This document shows positions 25,949-33,135 of a stretch of 38,592 nucleotides of DNA, one piece after another. Under the pieces are notes generated by a model, which was not told where the DNA came from, ran no database searches, and saw only the letters and a list, made by a program, of their open reading frames with translations. Source of the stretch: a bacterium (GTDB taxonomy: Bacteria; SAR324; XYD2-FULL-50-16); the NCBI GenBank assembly GCA_018830885.1, contig JAHJRI010000448.1, forward strand, positions 1-38,592, written 5' to 3'. Position numbers and translations under genes: made by a program. Numbering within the stretch: position 1 is the first letter of the stretch; every line of letters begins with the position of its first letter.

Positions 25949-26373
25949 CTGCTTGGCAAGTATTGAAGCGGATTGACATGTTTTTTATTCACCCGGACCT
26001 CAAAGTGAAGATGGATCCCGGTCGACCTTCCAGAAGCGCCCATTTTTGAGATTTTCTGTCCCTGCTTGACTCTCATTCCCCTCTTCACATAGATACGAGA
26101 ATTATGGCCGTATACCGTCCGGAATCCATCTCCATGATCGATAACGACTGCCTTCCCGAGTGCTTTTTTATTGCCGATAAAAACAATCTCACCGGATTCG
26201 GCCGCTCGAACAATGTTTCCCTTACTGTCTGTGATATCGATCCCGGTATGAAATTGACCATAACGTCCACCATATCTGGAAGATATCTTACCCATTGAAG
26301 GCCAGACTAAACTAAAAGCAAAAACGTTGTGAACAAAAAAAATAAGAATAATTAATAGGCCCCAAAACCTCAA
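25945..26373 (-). CDS. M23 (LytM-type) peptidoglycan endopeptidase with signal peptide
   Basis: 142 residues. A Sec signal (about residues 1-19, ending VFA) is followed by a compact M23 domain with zinc ligands His42 and Asp46 (HTGIDI) and His123 in HLHFEV, plus catalytic His90 (YGH) and His121. All key residues are present. The start is a TTG at 26373, with AGGAG 8 nt upstream inside the hub gene's end. It would cut peptide cross-links in the periplasm. Its place between hub and spike suggests a tail-associated lysin, while the signal peptide suggests an exported endolysin. Which is right cannot be decided here. Confidence 0.85.
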   Translation of the reverse strand: MRFWGLLIILIFFVHNVFAFSLVWPSMGKISSRYGGRYGQFHTGIDITDSKGNIVRAAESGEIVFIGNKKALGKAVVIDHGDGFRTVYGHNSRIYVKRGMRVKQGQKISKMGASGRSTGIHLHFEVRVNKKHVNPLQYLPSR

Positions 26374-27336
26374 TTAAATGACTCCTGTAATAGTAGTTCT
26401 GAAGTCCTTCTGTTCGTGGTGTTCAACCTCTCCCAACAGCACTCTGTCCGGATAGCTTTCATCAATCGGCCGGTCAGCGATCCCGGAGTGCCAGGTCAAC
26501 TTGATTGGGGATCCAATTGTCATGGTACCTTCACCTTTTGACCGAAATGTTACAACCGGTGTCAGCCGTTTCGTGATGTTGTTCAGCTTCCCCACGGTGT
26601 CGCAACAGTGCATTTTCGGCGGGTACCCTGTAGCGACTGTCGATTTAATCAGACCCCTTTCAATATGCCATCCAATGTAGTTCCTTTTTTGTTCTTCATT
26701 GACAAATTCATGATCTATCAGCCGCGGTTGAGCGATCTCATATCGAGCCGATTTGTTCCAATATTCGTAGTTTGCAATATCAGCTTGCTTGAATAGATCT
26801 TCTTTCGTCTTGAAAACCAGCTTTCCCCGGGAAATGAAAAATACAGCGCCGTTCTCCTTTGCCATCCTTGCCAGTAATTCGAATCGCCTCCGATTGGGTA
26901 AGTGATAGGTATTGTTTGTCTGGAACTGACCGCATTCAATTTGCAGTTTCGGGACCAGGGCTCCCAAGATTGAAGCAATCGGTTTTCGGGAAAAGATCTT
27001 ATAATCCTTTTGGGATAACCAGTAAGCGCTTTCTTCCAAACACTCGATAACCATGATATTCGGGTTTTTATCAGGATGAAAATCTAAAACGATAACGGTC
27101 ATCAGCTCACCCTTATCATCTTCATCGTAGTAGTCCATGAACCTTATTTTCAGTTCATCGAACTTTTTCAACCCGATATCCTCAAGCAGAAAATTGTGAG
27201 GATTCAGTATCCGGAGTATCAGAAACGGCGCCAGGGCATTAACCTTTAAAGTCAGTGTTGCCGACTTCAATAGATCAAGTTCCAGATCCTCACCGTTATG
27301 CGATAACTGTTGAGTGTATAGATATTCGTTTTTCAA
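26374..27336 (-). CDS. Baseplate hub protein, gpD/gp27-like
   Basis: 320 residues. It has the outline of P2 gpD/late-control-D hub proteins: beta-rich N-terminus, the central segment YKIFSRKPIASILGALVPKL followed by NRRRFELLARMAKENGAVFF (the family's 'w.fL.rla...ga.ff' motif), then a beta-rich C-terminus. It precedes the spike, as expected of the hub-spike pair. The start is a TTG at 27336 with AAAGGA 8 nt upstream and an in-frame stop just before it. It overlaps the membrane-protein gene upstream by 41 nt. Confidence 0.7.
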   Translation of the reverse strand: MKNEYLYTQQLSHNGEDLELDLLKSATLTLKVNALAPFLILRILNPHNFLLEDIGLKKFDELKIRFMDYYDEDDKGELMTVIVLDFHPDKNPNIMVIECLEESAYWLSQKDYKIFSRKPIASILGALVPKLQIECGQFQTNNTYHLPNRRRFELLARMAKENGAVFFISRGKLVFKTKEDLFKQADIANYEYWNKSARYEIAQPRLIDHEFVNEEQKRNYIGWHIERGLIKSTVATGYPPKMHCCDTVGKLNNITKRLTPVVTFRSKGEGTMTIGSPIKLTWHSGIADRPIDESYPDRVLLGEVEHHEQKDFRTTITGVI

Positions 27337-27631
27337 ACCTGGATTCCTTTACGATCTTTTTCCCTTCTGCAAAAATGGCGAACCCGACAACAACGATAAA
27401 TGCGCCAATGAAGAATTTAATCAACAGCAGATATGCCTGGTTCCGGATTGGAGTCCTCCCTTGTGCCGGCAAGGTTCTGGAAACCTTCAGCAGTGTGAAT
27501 GAAATAACGACCAGCGAAATCAGAACAGCCAGTAGACCAATGTTAGCTTCAATCAACGGCGCAAATTTTTTGTACCCGTACATCCTGGCGATTGATTCTC
27601 CCAGGCTACCAATCAAACTGAATAGATCCAT
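27296..27631 (-). CDS. Two-TM small membrane protein, holin candidate
   Basis: 111 residues from the ATG at 27631, with GGAG 7 nt upstream; a GTG two codons earlier is less likely. Two hydrophobic segments (about 26-48 and 66-87) are separated by a short basic loop (SRTLPAQGRTPIRNQ), and the C-terminus is basic. Size and topology fit a class II holin, and the gene for an exported M23 peptidase is one gene away. No holin family motif can be named, so this is topology plus context. Confidence 0.5.
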   Translation of the reverse strand: MDLFSLIGSLGESIARMYGYKKFAPLIEANIGLLAVLISLVVISFTLLKVSRTLPAQGRTPIRNQAYLLLIKFFIGAFIVVVGFAIFAEGKKIVKESRFEKRISIHSTVIA

Positions 27632-27633
27632 TT

Positions 27634-28125
27634 TCACGCTCCAAATATTTTAATATACCATCCTTCCCTGATTTTCCATAACCAGATTGTATCAAGATGA
27701 AGATGGACAACAATGCCGAGACCAACCGAACTCATGATAACTGGAACAAAGTCTGTGAGATAAAGAAGAGAAAAAGAAAGCCCGATCAATGCACCTGGAA
27801 TCCAATACTTATGCGTTATACCACGATGCTTAAACGATTTCAGGAGAAAGAAAACGCAGCCCATAACCGCGGCCAGCAGGATCAGCTCTGTAAGGTTCTG
27901 CCAGACCCCAATGAGTATCATCAGGAAGGTTGAAACAAAACCAATTCGGGCAACCCACTTGCTCGGGGTACTTTTCGTGTCCAGATCCGGGAAAAGACCA
28001 CCAGCTGTGGTTGCCAGAAACGGTATCCATGAATACTCAATTGGCAGATCAGCTTCCAGGACGAAAAAAGATGTTGTGGCGATCGAGGCGAAAACCGCGC
28101 CTGTTGCGTGTGCTTTAAAGTTCAT
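27634..28125 (-). CDS. YdjM-like (DUF457) membrane-bound metal-dependent hydrolase
   Basis: 163 residues with about four transmembrane segments. Motifs of the YdjM/DUF457 family are visible: N-terminal KAHATGA (His6), GGLFPDLDTKST (Asp47, Asp49), HRGITHKYW (His100, His105), and a late HLHLD (about 141-145). Bacterial members are inner-membrane proteins of poorly known, probably lipid-related function; YdjM is LexA-regulated in E. coli. A phage copy next to lysis-type genes suggests envelope modification. The start overlaps the previous stop as TGATG. Confidence 0.72.
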   Translation of the reverse strand: MNFKAHATGAVFASIATTSFFVLEADLPIEYSWIPFLATTAGGLFPDLDTKSTPSKWVARIGFVSTFLMILIGVWQNLTELILLAAVMGCVFFLLKSFKHRGITHKYWIPGALIGLSFSLLYLTDFVPVIMSSVGLGIVVHLHLDTIWLWKIREGWYIKIFGA

Positions 28126-28622
28126 CAGTATTTGTCATATTTCCGTCTGCACCCAAACGGGCCAGCCGGGTTCTTTTTAAACCTGGCTTTTTCAAAATGA
28201 AGCACCTGCCAGTCCATCACAATTGTTCTGCCGTTATCGCGGAGTAGAAAATTCTCACCTTTTTGGACAGCATAGGCATTTTTCCCGGGAATCAACCCTC
28301 CTTTCACAATCACCAACCGACCGCTGAACCATACACCGTCACCACCTTTATCTGAAGCAATCAACCCGGGATATAAAACCCGCATCTGCAGACCTAATGC
28401 GATCGGCCGGAGCTGGTAATTCGATTGCTGATTTCCGACCGGGCTTCGGTACCAGTATTTCAAGGAATCGTTTGATTCATTATCGATCAGCGGATCCCAT
28501 TTCCCAATATCGTACAAACAGACCAGATCCCCAGGATCAAACTTGGTATCCCATGTTTCGGCATGTGCTGTGATTGAGAAAAGTATCAGGATCACAAGAA
28601 GTATATTAAGCTTTCTGTTCAT
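28125..28622 (-). CDS. Exported small protein, unknown
   Basis: 165 residues. A clear Sec signal peptide (MNRKLNILLVILILFSITAHA) is cut at about residue 21. The mature part is beta-rich (LVCLYDIGKWDP, WFSGRLVIVKGGLIPGKNAY) with an N-terminal cluster of Trp and Tyr and a basic C-terminus. There are only two cysteines and no lipobox or known catalytic motif. It lies in a cassette of envelope proteins. A periplasmic role during infection or lysis (for example spanin-like or exclusion) is possible but not shown. Confidence 0.6.
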   Translation of the reverse strand: MNRKLNILLVILILFSITAHAETWDTKFDPGDLVCLYDIGKWDPLIDNESNDSLKYWYRSPVGNQQSNYQLRPIALGLQMRVLYPGLIASDKGGDGVWFSGRLVIVKGGLIPGKNAYAVQKGENFLLRDNGRTIVMDWQVLHFEKARFKKNPAGPFGCRRKYDKY

Positions 28623-29109
28623 CTTTATTCCCCATGAAGCAGATTATGATAAGGATGAAATCTGGCAGGATAGCCCTGACCAGACCGTATGCAGAAGTCA
28701 TATACAGAGTGGGCTTACATGCGTTTTGCACATCTGGCAGGTATTCGATCGAGTACAGACCCCAAAGTTCAGAAGTGAGTGAAAAGGTTAAATAGAAAAT
28801 ACCAACCAATTTCACGATTCGCAGAGTGTTCAGCGGGATCGAGATAAAAGTCTGGAACAGAATCATGGCAGTAAACATGATTATAAAGACCACCCCGGGG
28901 GAATCCATTGGAATCATGCCGTAACAGTCCCGGCCGACAAAAGCAAGAGACGCCCCTGACATCAACATGAAAGCCAGCGCGATATTGAGAGAGAAGTAAT
29001 TGACATACCGATCAGACGTTTTTTCCTGAGTCTGCAGTAGCCGTTCGTCAAACTGCTCAATTTTCTGCTTAACAATTTTCTTTTTTGTCAGCTTGCTGGT
29101 CTCTTCCAT
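28606..29109 (-). CDS. Multi-TM membrane protein, unknown
   Basis: 167 residues. A basic, helical cytoplasmic N-terminus (KLTKKKIVKQKIEQFDERLL) is followed by about four hydrophobic segments (near 41-60, 70-92, 96-113 and 140-160). Cys and Tyr/Met-rich loops lie between them. It overlaps the next gene by 17 nt and starts 1 nt after the upstream stop without a visible Shine-Dalgarno, so it is probably translated by coupling. It might be a holin-like or membrane-anchor component. No family is recognised. Confidence 0.6.
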   Translation of the reverse strand: MEETSKLTKKKIVKQKIEQFDERLLQTQEKTSDRYVNYFSLNIALAFMLMSGASLAFVGRDCYGMIPMDSPGVVFIIMFTAMILFQTFISIPLNTLRIVKLVGIFYLTFSLTSELWGLYSIEYLPDVQNACKPTLYMTSAYGLVRAILPDFILIIICFMGNKDEQKA

Positions 29110-29110
29110 G

Positions 29111-29953
29111 TCAGATTTTTTTGCTGGGTTCTTTCACGCACCGGAAGCTCACGCTTTCATCATCGTATCCATCATCCTCATACCGAACCCCTTCGCTTTT
29201 TATTGAAAAGATCTGGTAATTGTCATCTGTCCGGAATCTTGAGAACCAACCCTCAGACGGCTGAATCGTCGATGTCCATTGGTCCTTTGTTTCGTATACC
29301 GTGAACTCAAGATTGGGCTTGAACCTTCCCCTGACCTTTTGCTCCTTTTGCTCAGTGTTCAGCTTGTAAGCAGCTTCCAGTTCACTGTAAGTTGGCAACC
29401 GGTACCCTTCTCCCAGGCTTTTACAATACAAAGCAGCTTCGGAATGATCGACTCCAATCGCAGGGAAATTCAAACCCCCCTGCTCATTGAGTCGGTCTCT
29501 TTCCGCTGCCGGCATCATATCCACATCCATTACATAGTCCTTCATTATATGGACGGTACCCTGGTAAAAGAATTTTTTCTTAAATGCAGGATTGGCGTGA
29601 TAGTCTGGATGGAGACCGGTTCCGACATACCGCAAATCCTTGATGTTTTTCTTTTTGAATGCAGAAAACCAGGGGACCTTGGCCGCGTTTTTCACAATCT
29701 CCACTGAAGTTTTCATTTCGATCCCTGACAGCTGCCGGCTGTTCCGTTTCGCCCATTCAGGAAACGCCTGTTTCATAATATTAGCCGCCCCGAAAATCAC
29801 AACGGCCAGAATAAAACAAATTAAAAGACTGGCCTTGATAACTGTCCACACTCTTCCTGGAGTCTCATCAACCGCCTGTGCATTGCTAACATCTGCCCGA
29901 ATATTGTCGACCGTATCTTCAACCGGACCATCAATTGTTTCTCTTAAAGCCAT
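29111..29953 (-). CDS. Membrane-anchored FGE-sulfatase/C-type-lectin-like protein
   Basis: 280 residues. There is one transmembrane segment (about 35-58) after a cytoplasmic tail. Residues 163-274 fit the formylglycine-generating-enzyme-like/C-type-lectin fold: FPAIGVDHSEAALYCKSLGEGYRLPTYSELE (read in two parts, IGVDHSEAALYCKSLG and YRLPTYSELE) and the closing SVSFRCVK. The domain is short, so it is more likely a binding module than an active enzyme. Related folds display variable ligand-binding faces in phage diversity-generating systems, but no reverse transcriptase or template repeat is visible here. It has GAGGT about 6 nt before the ATG. Confidence 0.65.
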   Translation of the reverse strand: MALRETIDGPVEDTVDNIRADVSNAQAVDETPGRVWTVIKASLLICFILAVVIFGAANIMKQAFPEWAKRNSRQLSGIEMKTSVEIVKNAAKVPWFSAFKKKNIKDLRYVGTGLHPDYHANPAFKKKFFYQGTVHIMKDYVMDVDMMPAAERDRLNEQGGLNFPAIGVDHSEAALYCKSLGEGYRLPTYSELEAAYKLNTEQKEQKVRGRFKPNLEFTVYETKDQWTSTIQPSEGWFSRFRTDDNYQIFSIKSEGVRYEDDGYDDESVSFRCVKEPSKKI

Positions 29954-29988
29954 ATCTGACCTCTGTTGACTGTGTTAAAAAAATCTGG

Positions 29989-31296
29989 TTACGCAATTTG
30001 CCGGGTAATCGTCGCCTTGAACCATACCGGCAATTCAATCTGTCCGGATCCGGATTCAATACCGCATTTCAGGGCATTGTCAGTCGTTGAATTCAGTACG
30101 ATGTTGTCAATTGGCAGACATTCCAGCCGGAGATAGCACTTGATGTTGTTTTTCTCAATCGCCTGTTGAACACGCTTATCAAACACAAAATGGGAAGCGT
30201 CCCGCTGTGTCACCTTATCGGCTGCATGTCCAAGCTTGACCAGTTTACGAGCGGATTCCGGAGCGATCCGAACCGGAGCCCCAATGGACGTAATTTTGAT
30301 ACCGTCATTGTTTGCTGCCAGTGTCAGTCCCAGGACATCGTTCTTTTCAACAAATTCCAGGAATATAGCTTCGCCCTTAATGGTCTCTTTCTGGTTGTAG
30401 GAGTATTTCGTAATAGCGGAGTCTTCGCATACAGCCCACAATTCGATATCAGAGTTTTTATCGGACTGGTGTGTGAATATCTTCAGATCCGCTTGCATAA
30501 CGGTTATATGCAACTGGGTACCGCAATCGCGCATCCGGAGAGGGACATCATTTGAAGTGAAAAGCTTCTGCAGTTCTTTTCTGGCTGCTTTGGCATTAAA
30601 GCCGGATTCGTTTGGCTTCACCAGTGTTGCGGCTTTTCGTGCAAATCCCTGGATCATACCGGGGGTATGAACATCTCTCCATTCCTTTGTCCACCATTCC
30701 CCGAGTTCCTGTAGAGGGATCATTCCGGCAATGGCAGTCGCTATGATAGCGCCATCACCCTGCCCTGTGATTCGATCATAGTATCGATAAAGGGGCATGC
30801 CAATTTGATGCTCCAGCTGCTTCGCTTTCTGAATCATCCCCAAAGCCCGGGACCAGCTGTTCGTTTGATCGAATGTCAGAACCTTCATGTTTTTGAGATC
30901 CCGGGGATAGATCGCGCTGGCTTCCATGATCTCTTTCTTTTTAACAGCCATACGTTCAGCCTGTTGTTTTTGCAGCTTGGCCAGCCATCCTTTTTTATCC
31001 TTTTTTTCCACCGGGGGATCGGCTTTTGGAGCTTCCAGTTCAACAACTTCCTCAACCTGGTCAGCCTCATAAACATATATTTCCAGCTGAATAATTGAGT
31101 TAGGAGACTGCCCGATAAACTCAATGGTGTACTTCCCTTCATAGGTTGTTTCCTTGATTCCCTGGACAATACCATTGGCAGCAACCACTTCCACTTTGGT
31201 AATATCGTATCCGATCAGTTTCGGGATATTGTAGTCCCGGGTCCGGTACCGCGGGACCTCAACGTTGTTCAGCGTATGAATCAATATCTTTTTCAT
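29989..31296 (-). CDS. Patatin-like protein lacking the nucleophile serine (putative pseudoenzyme)
   Basis: 435 residues. The N-terminal 130 residues are a separate beta-rich domain plus a Lys-rich linker. Residues 145-300 follow the patatin layout: ALGMIQKAKQLEHQIGMPLY, then YYDRITGQGDGAIIATAIAG in the place of 'FD.I.GTSxGAIIA', then LQELGEWW. Later HITVMQADL and IELWAVCEDSAI sit where 'atdl' and 'raSsAiP' normally occur. The GxSxG box reads GQGDG (178-182), so the nucleophile is Gly180. It is probably catalytically dead and may serve a structural or lipid-binding role. The start has GAGG 7 nt upstream and overlaps the prior stop. The patatin call itself is moderate. Confidence 0.55.
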   Translation of the reverse strand: MKKILIHTLNNVEVPRYRTRDYNIPKLIGYDITKVEVVAANGIVQGIKETTYEGKYTIEFIGQSPNSIIQLEIYVYEADQVEEVVELEAPKADPPVEKKDKKGWLAKLQKQQAERMAVKKKEIMEASAIYPRDLKNMKVLTFDQTNSWSRALGMIQKAKQLEHQIGMPLYRYYDRITGQGDGAIIATAIAGMIPLQELGEWWTKEWRDVHTPGMIQGFARKAATLVKPNESGFNAKAARKELQKLFTSNDVPLRMRDCGTQLHITVMQADLKIFTHQSDKNSDIELWAVCEDSAITKYSYNQKETIKGEAIFLEFVEKNDVLGLTLAANNDGIKITSIGAPVRIAPESARKLVKLGHAADKVTQRDASHFVFDKRVQQAIEKNNIKCYLRLECLPIDNIVLNSTTDNALKCGIESGSGQIELPVWFKATITRQIA

Positions 31297-31763
31297 TGAT
31301 TGCCCTCAATTAATTGTCTAATGCTTTCCGGCTCCACATTGGCATCCTCTTTCAGATCATCATAGAAATTGAGAAAGTTGATCGTTGATAGAGCCCGTTC
31401 TGAAAAAAAGTCTTTAGTCTGTCCGTTGATAGTGATCAGGACCCCGGGGGAAGATGTATTCTTTTTGAGTATTTCAATCCGTCCATCTTGCGTTTTTATC
31501 CCGACCGCTTCCGGGTGCTCACTATTGAGCCGGGTTAAAACATCTTTCATGGACAAAGGGAGTATATTCTCGAATGCCGGGTTTTCTCCAAGCAGTTCAT
31601 CGTACTCCATAAAAATCTCTTTTACCGGTTCCTTCGGATCCCCAATAAAGAAATGGTACGATCGGTCCAGGTCCCGGATCTTCCAAAACACTTTCTCATG
31701 TTTCCTGGAGATCATTTCCTTTGCGTGATCTCTCAGTTTATTTTTTGGGGTTAGCATATTCAT
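31293..31763 (-). CDS. Unknown protein, probably virion-associated
   Basis: 156 residues from the ATG at 31763. A GTG at 31769 overlapping the preceding stop as GTGA is an alternative start. It has a basic helical N-terminus (PKNKLRDHAKEMISRKHEKV), then a beta segment (FWKIRDLDRSYHFFIGDPKE) and a C-terminal acidic helix. No motif is recognised. It forms a tight group with the two genes before it and the patatin-like gene after it. Confidence 0.6.
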   Translation of the reverse strand: MNMLTPKNKLRDHAKEMISRKHEKVFWKIRDLDRSYHFFIGDPKEPVKEIFMEYDELLGENPAFENILPLSMKDVLTRLNSEHPEAVGIKTQDGRIEILKKNTSSPGVLITINGQTKDFFSERALSTINFLNFYDDLKEDANVEPESIRQLIEGNQ

Positions 31764-31765
31764 AA

Positions 31766-32572
31766 TCACCAGTTGGCTATGATTGGCATAAATTCGACCT
31801 CGATATCGACCGGGGCGATCTGGTGACCGCTGAGAAAAGGCAGATTGACTTCATAAGAAGCGCTTTTTGCAAATATCTGAGTGATACCATCCTTTTTCAC
31901 GGTCACATCACTGAATGTAATATTGTCCGGTTCTTTGATAATCGCCGGAAGATTGAACTTTGCTGCTGTCTGGTCATTGACACCGAAAAACATCCGGTAT
32001 GGAATATAGATTACACGGTTATCCTGGAGATAGGTTTCAAGCGGCAATGCAACTTCGTCAACCGCTGCCCTTCCATGACCAACAACCAGAACATTTACGC
32101 TGGCCGTTCGATTCTGGTACCTGATATTGAACTGTTTTAAAGTATTATAGACCTTCCACCAGGTTCCATCGTCTGTTTCCGGGTCATGTCCCAGGTTGTC
32201 ATCCTGCTGGCTCTTATAAGCGGTATCATCGACCTTTTTGATATCGCCCGTTGAATACGTTGTCTCAATATCCCAGACATCAAAACTCAGTTTGTTCAAT
32301 AGCTCTGCCGTGATCGGCATGAAGTCTTCCATGTTTACCGGAACATCCGGAGATCTGAAATAACCCACTATTGGCAATGTAACCGCATCCTTTGCAGACT
32401 TGGCAACGTTGATCAGAAACATATCCGGATCCTCATTTTCACCCCGATAGATCCGTTGTTTTGATGTGGCAACGTTGAAATCTTGAAGATCTTTGTGCCT
32501 GGACGCCCACGGACAAGTATGTAGATGTTTACCAAAGGCTCGATCGAAAGCAACATTATTTGAAATTTCCAT
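31766..32572 (-). CDS. Probable virion protein with CBM5/12-like insertion
   Basis: 268 residues with no signal or membrane segment. Residues 105-142 (YSTGDIKKVDDTAYKSQQDD, then TDDGTWWKVY) look like a chitin-binding/CBM5/12-type repeat, with the pattern Y-x2-GD-x-K-x-Y and a late WW. The flanking sequence is beta-rich (VNVLVVGHGRAAVDEVALPL, DNITFSDVTVKKDGI). Such small sugar-binding inserts are common in phage tail and capsid proteins. Its position in the structural operon suggests a tail or neck part. The exact role is unknown. It overlaps the gene upstream by a single base. Confidence 0.6.
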   Translation of the reverse strand: MEISNNVAFDRAFGKHLHTCPWASRHKDLQDFNVATSKQRIYRGENEDPDMFLINVAKSAKDAVTLPIVGYFRSPDVPVNMEDFMPITAELLNKLSFDVWDIETTYSTGDIKKVDDTAYKSQQDDNLGHDPETDDGTWWKVYNTLKQFNIRYQNRTASVNVLVVGHGRAAVDEVALPLETYLQDNRVIYIPYRMFFGVNDQTAAKFNLPAIIKEPDNITFSDVTVKKDGITQIFAKSASYEVNLPFLSGHQIAPVDIEVEFMPIIANW

Positions 32573-33078
32573 CAGCTAACATCCCCATGGAAAGACACAA
32601 AGGAGTGAACCAGGTCGATATAAGGTTGCACCCCGATCGGAATACTTGAGACTTTAATCAGTGAGATCGTCTGGGTTGATTCGTCATCTGCAGCGAGTGC
32701 TGTCGGGACCTCCAATTGCATCACTGTTCTGTCTGGAATATTGTTTGACTGGATCAGGAAATGAAACTGTTTGTCCTGCTCAAATTCGTTTTGTTCCCCG
32801 ACACGAACATGTGAAAGTTTACCAGTGTCTTCGTTGATCTTGCATCGAACAGCTTTGGTTGTATCCAAAACGGTGTATGAGATCGACATGTTTTCATCTG
32901 TACTCAACGTGCCGACCTCGTCTGCCTCTTCAAATTCTTTTTCGTCTTCGATTACATGGCGACCCTCCCCATCCTTATACGGACGATATATGTCTACGTC
33001 TCTGGCATACGGCGTATCAAAAATTTTATCACGCACCAGCTTGATCTGCCGGTGCCTCTCTTTAATTAAAGCGTCCAT
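32572..33078 (-). CDS. Unknown protein, first gene after intergenic element B
   Basis: 168 residues. It has a charged helical N-terminus (KERHRQIKLVRDKIF), acidic stretches (HVIEDEKEFEEADEVG) and a beta-rich C-terminus (TVMQLEVPTALAADD, SIPIGVQPYIDLVHSFV). No family is recognised. The ATG at 33078 has no clear Shine-Dalgarno; the 40-bp repeated element ends only 9 nt upstream, so translation or transcript start may be unusual. Its context suggests a tail or head-completion protein. Confidence 0.6.
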   Translation of the reverse strand: MDALIKERHRQIKLVRDKIFDTPYARDVDIYRPYKDGEGRHVIEDEKEFEEADEVGTLSTDENMSISYTVLDTTKAVRCKINEDTGKLSHVRVGEQNEFEQDKQFHFLIQSNNIPDRTVMQLEVPTALAADDESTQTISLIKVSSIPIGVQPYIDLVHSFVSFHGDVS

Positions 33079-33087
33079 GTATTCTGA

Positions 33088-33127
33088 TTAACATCAAAAA
33101 ATTAACTTCGAAAAGAAAAAAATGTGG
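33088..33127 (-). promoter_or_regulatory. Repeated intergenic element B (pairs with 4984-5023)
   Basis: A 40-bp stretch identical at 36 of 40 positions to element A, 28 kb away. It lies 8 nt after the stop of the SWIM-like gene and 9 nt before the next ATG. The two copies share their position directly behind a stop codon on the coding strand. As the late genes are otherwise tightly packed, these two gaps are candidates for promoters or processing sites. Confidence 0.45.
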
Positions 33128-33135
33128 AATAAATT

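Noticed and set aside
29111-29953. Diversity-generating retroelement target
   Set aside because: A lectin-like fold is present, but no reverse transcriptase or near-repeat template lies in the window.
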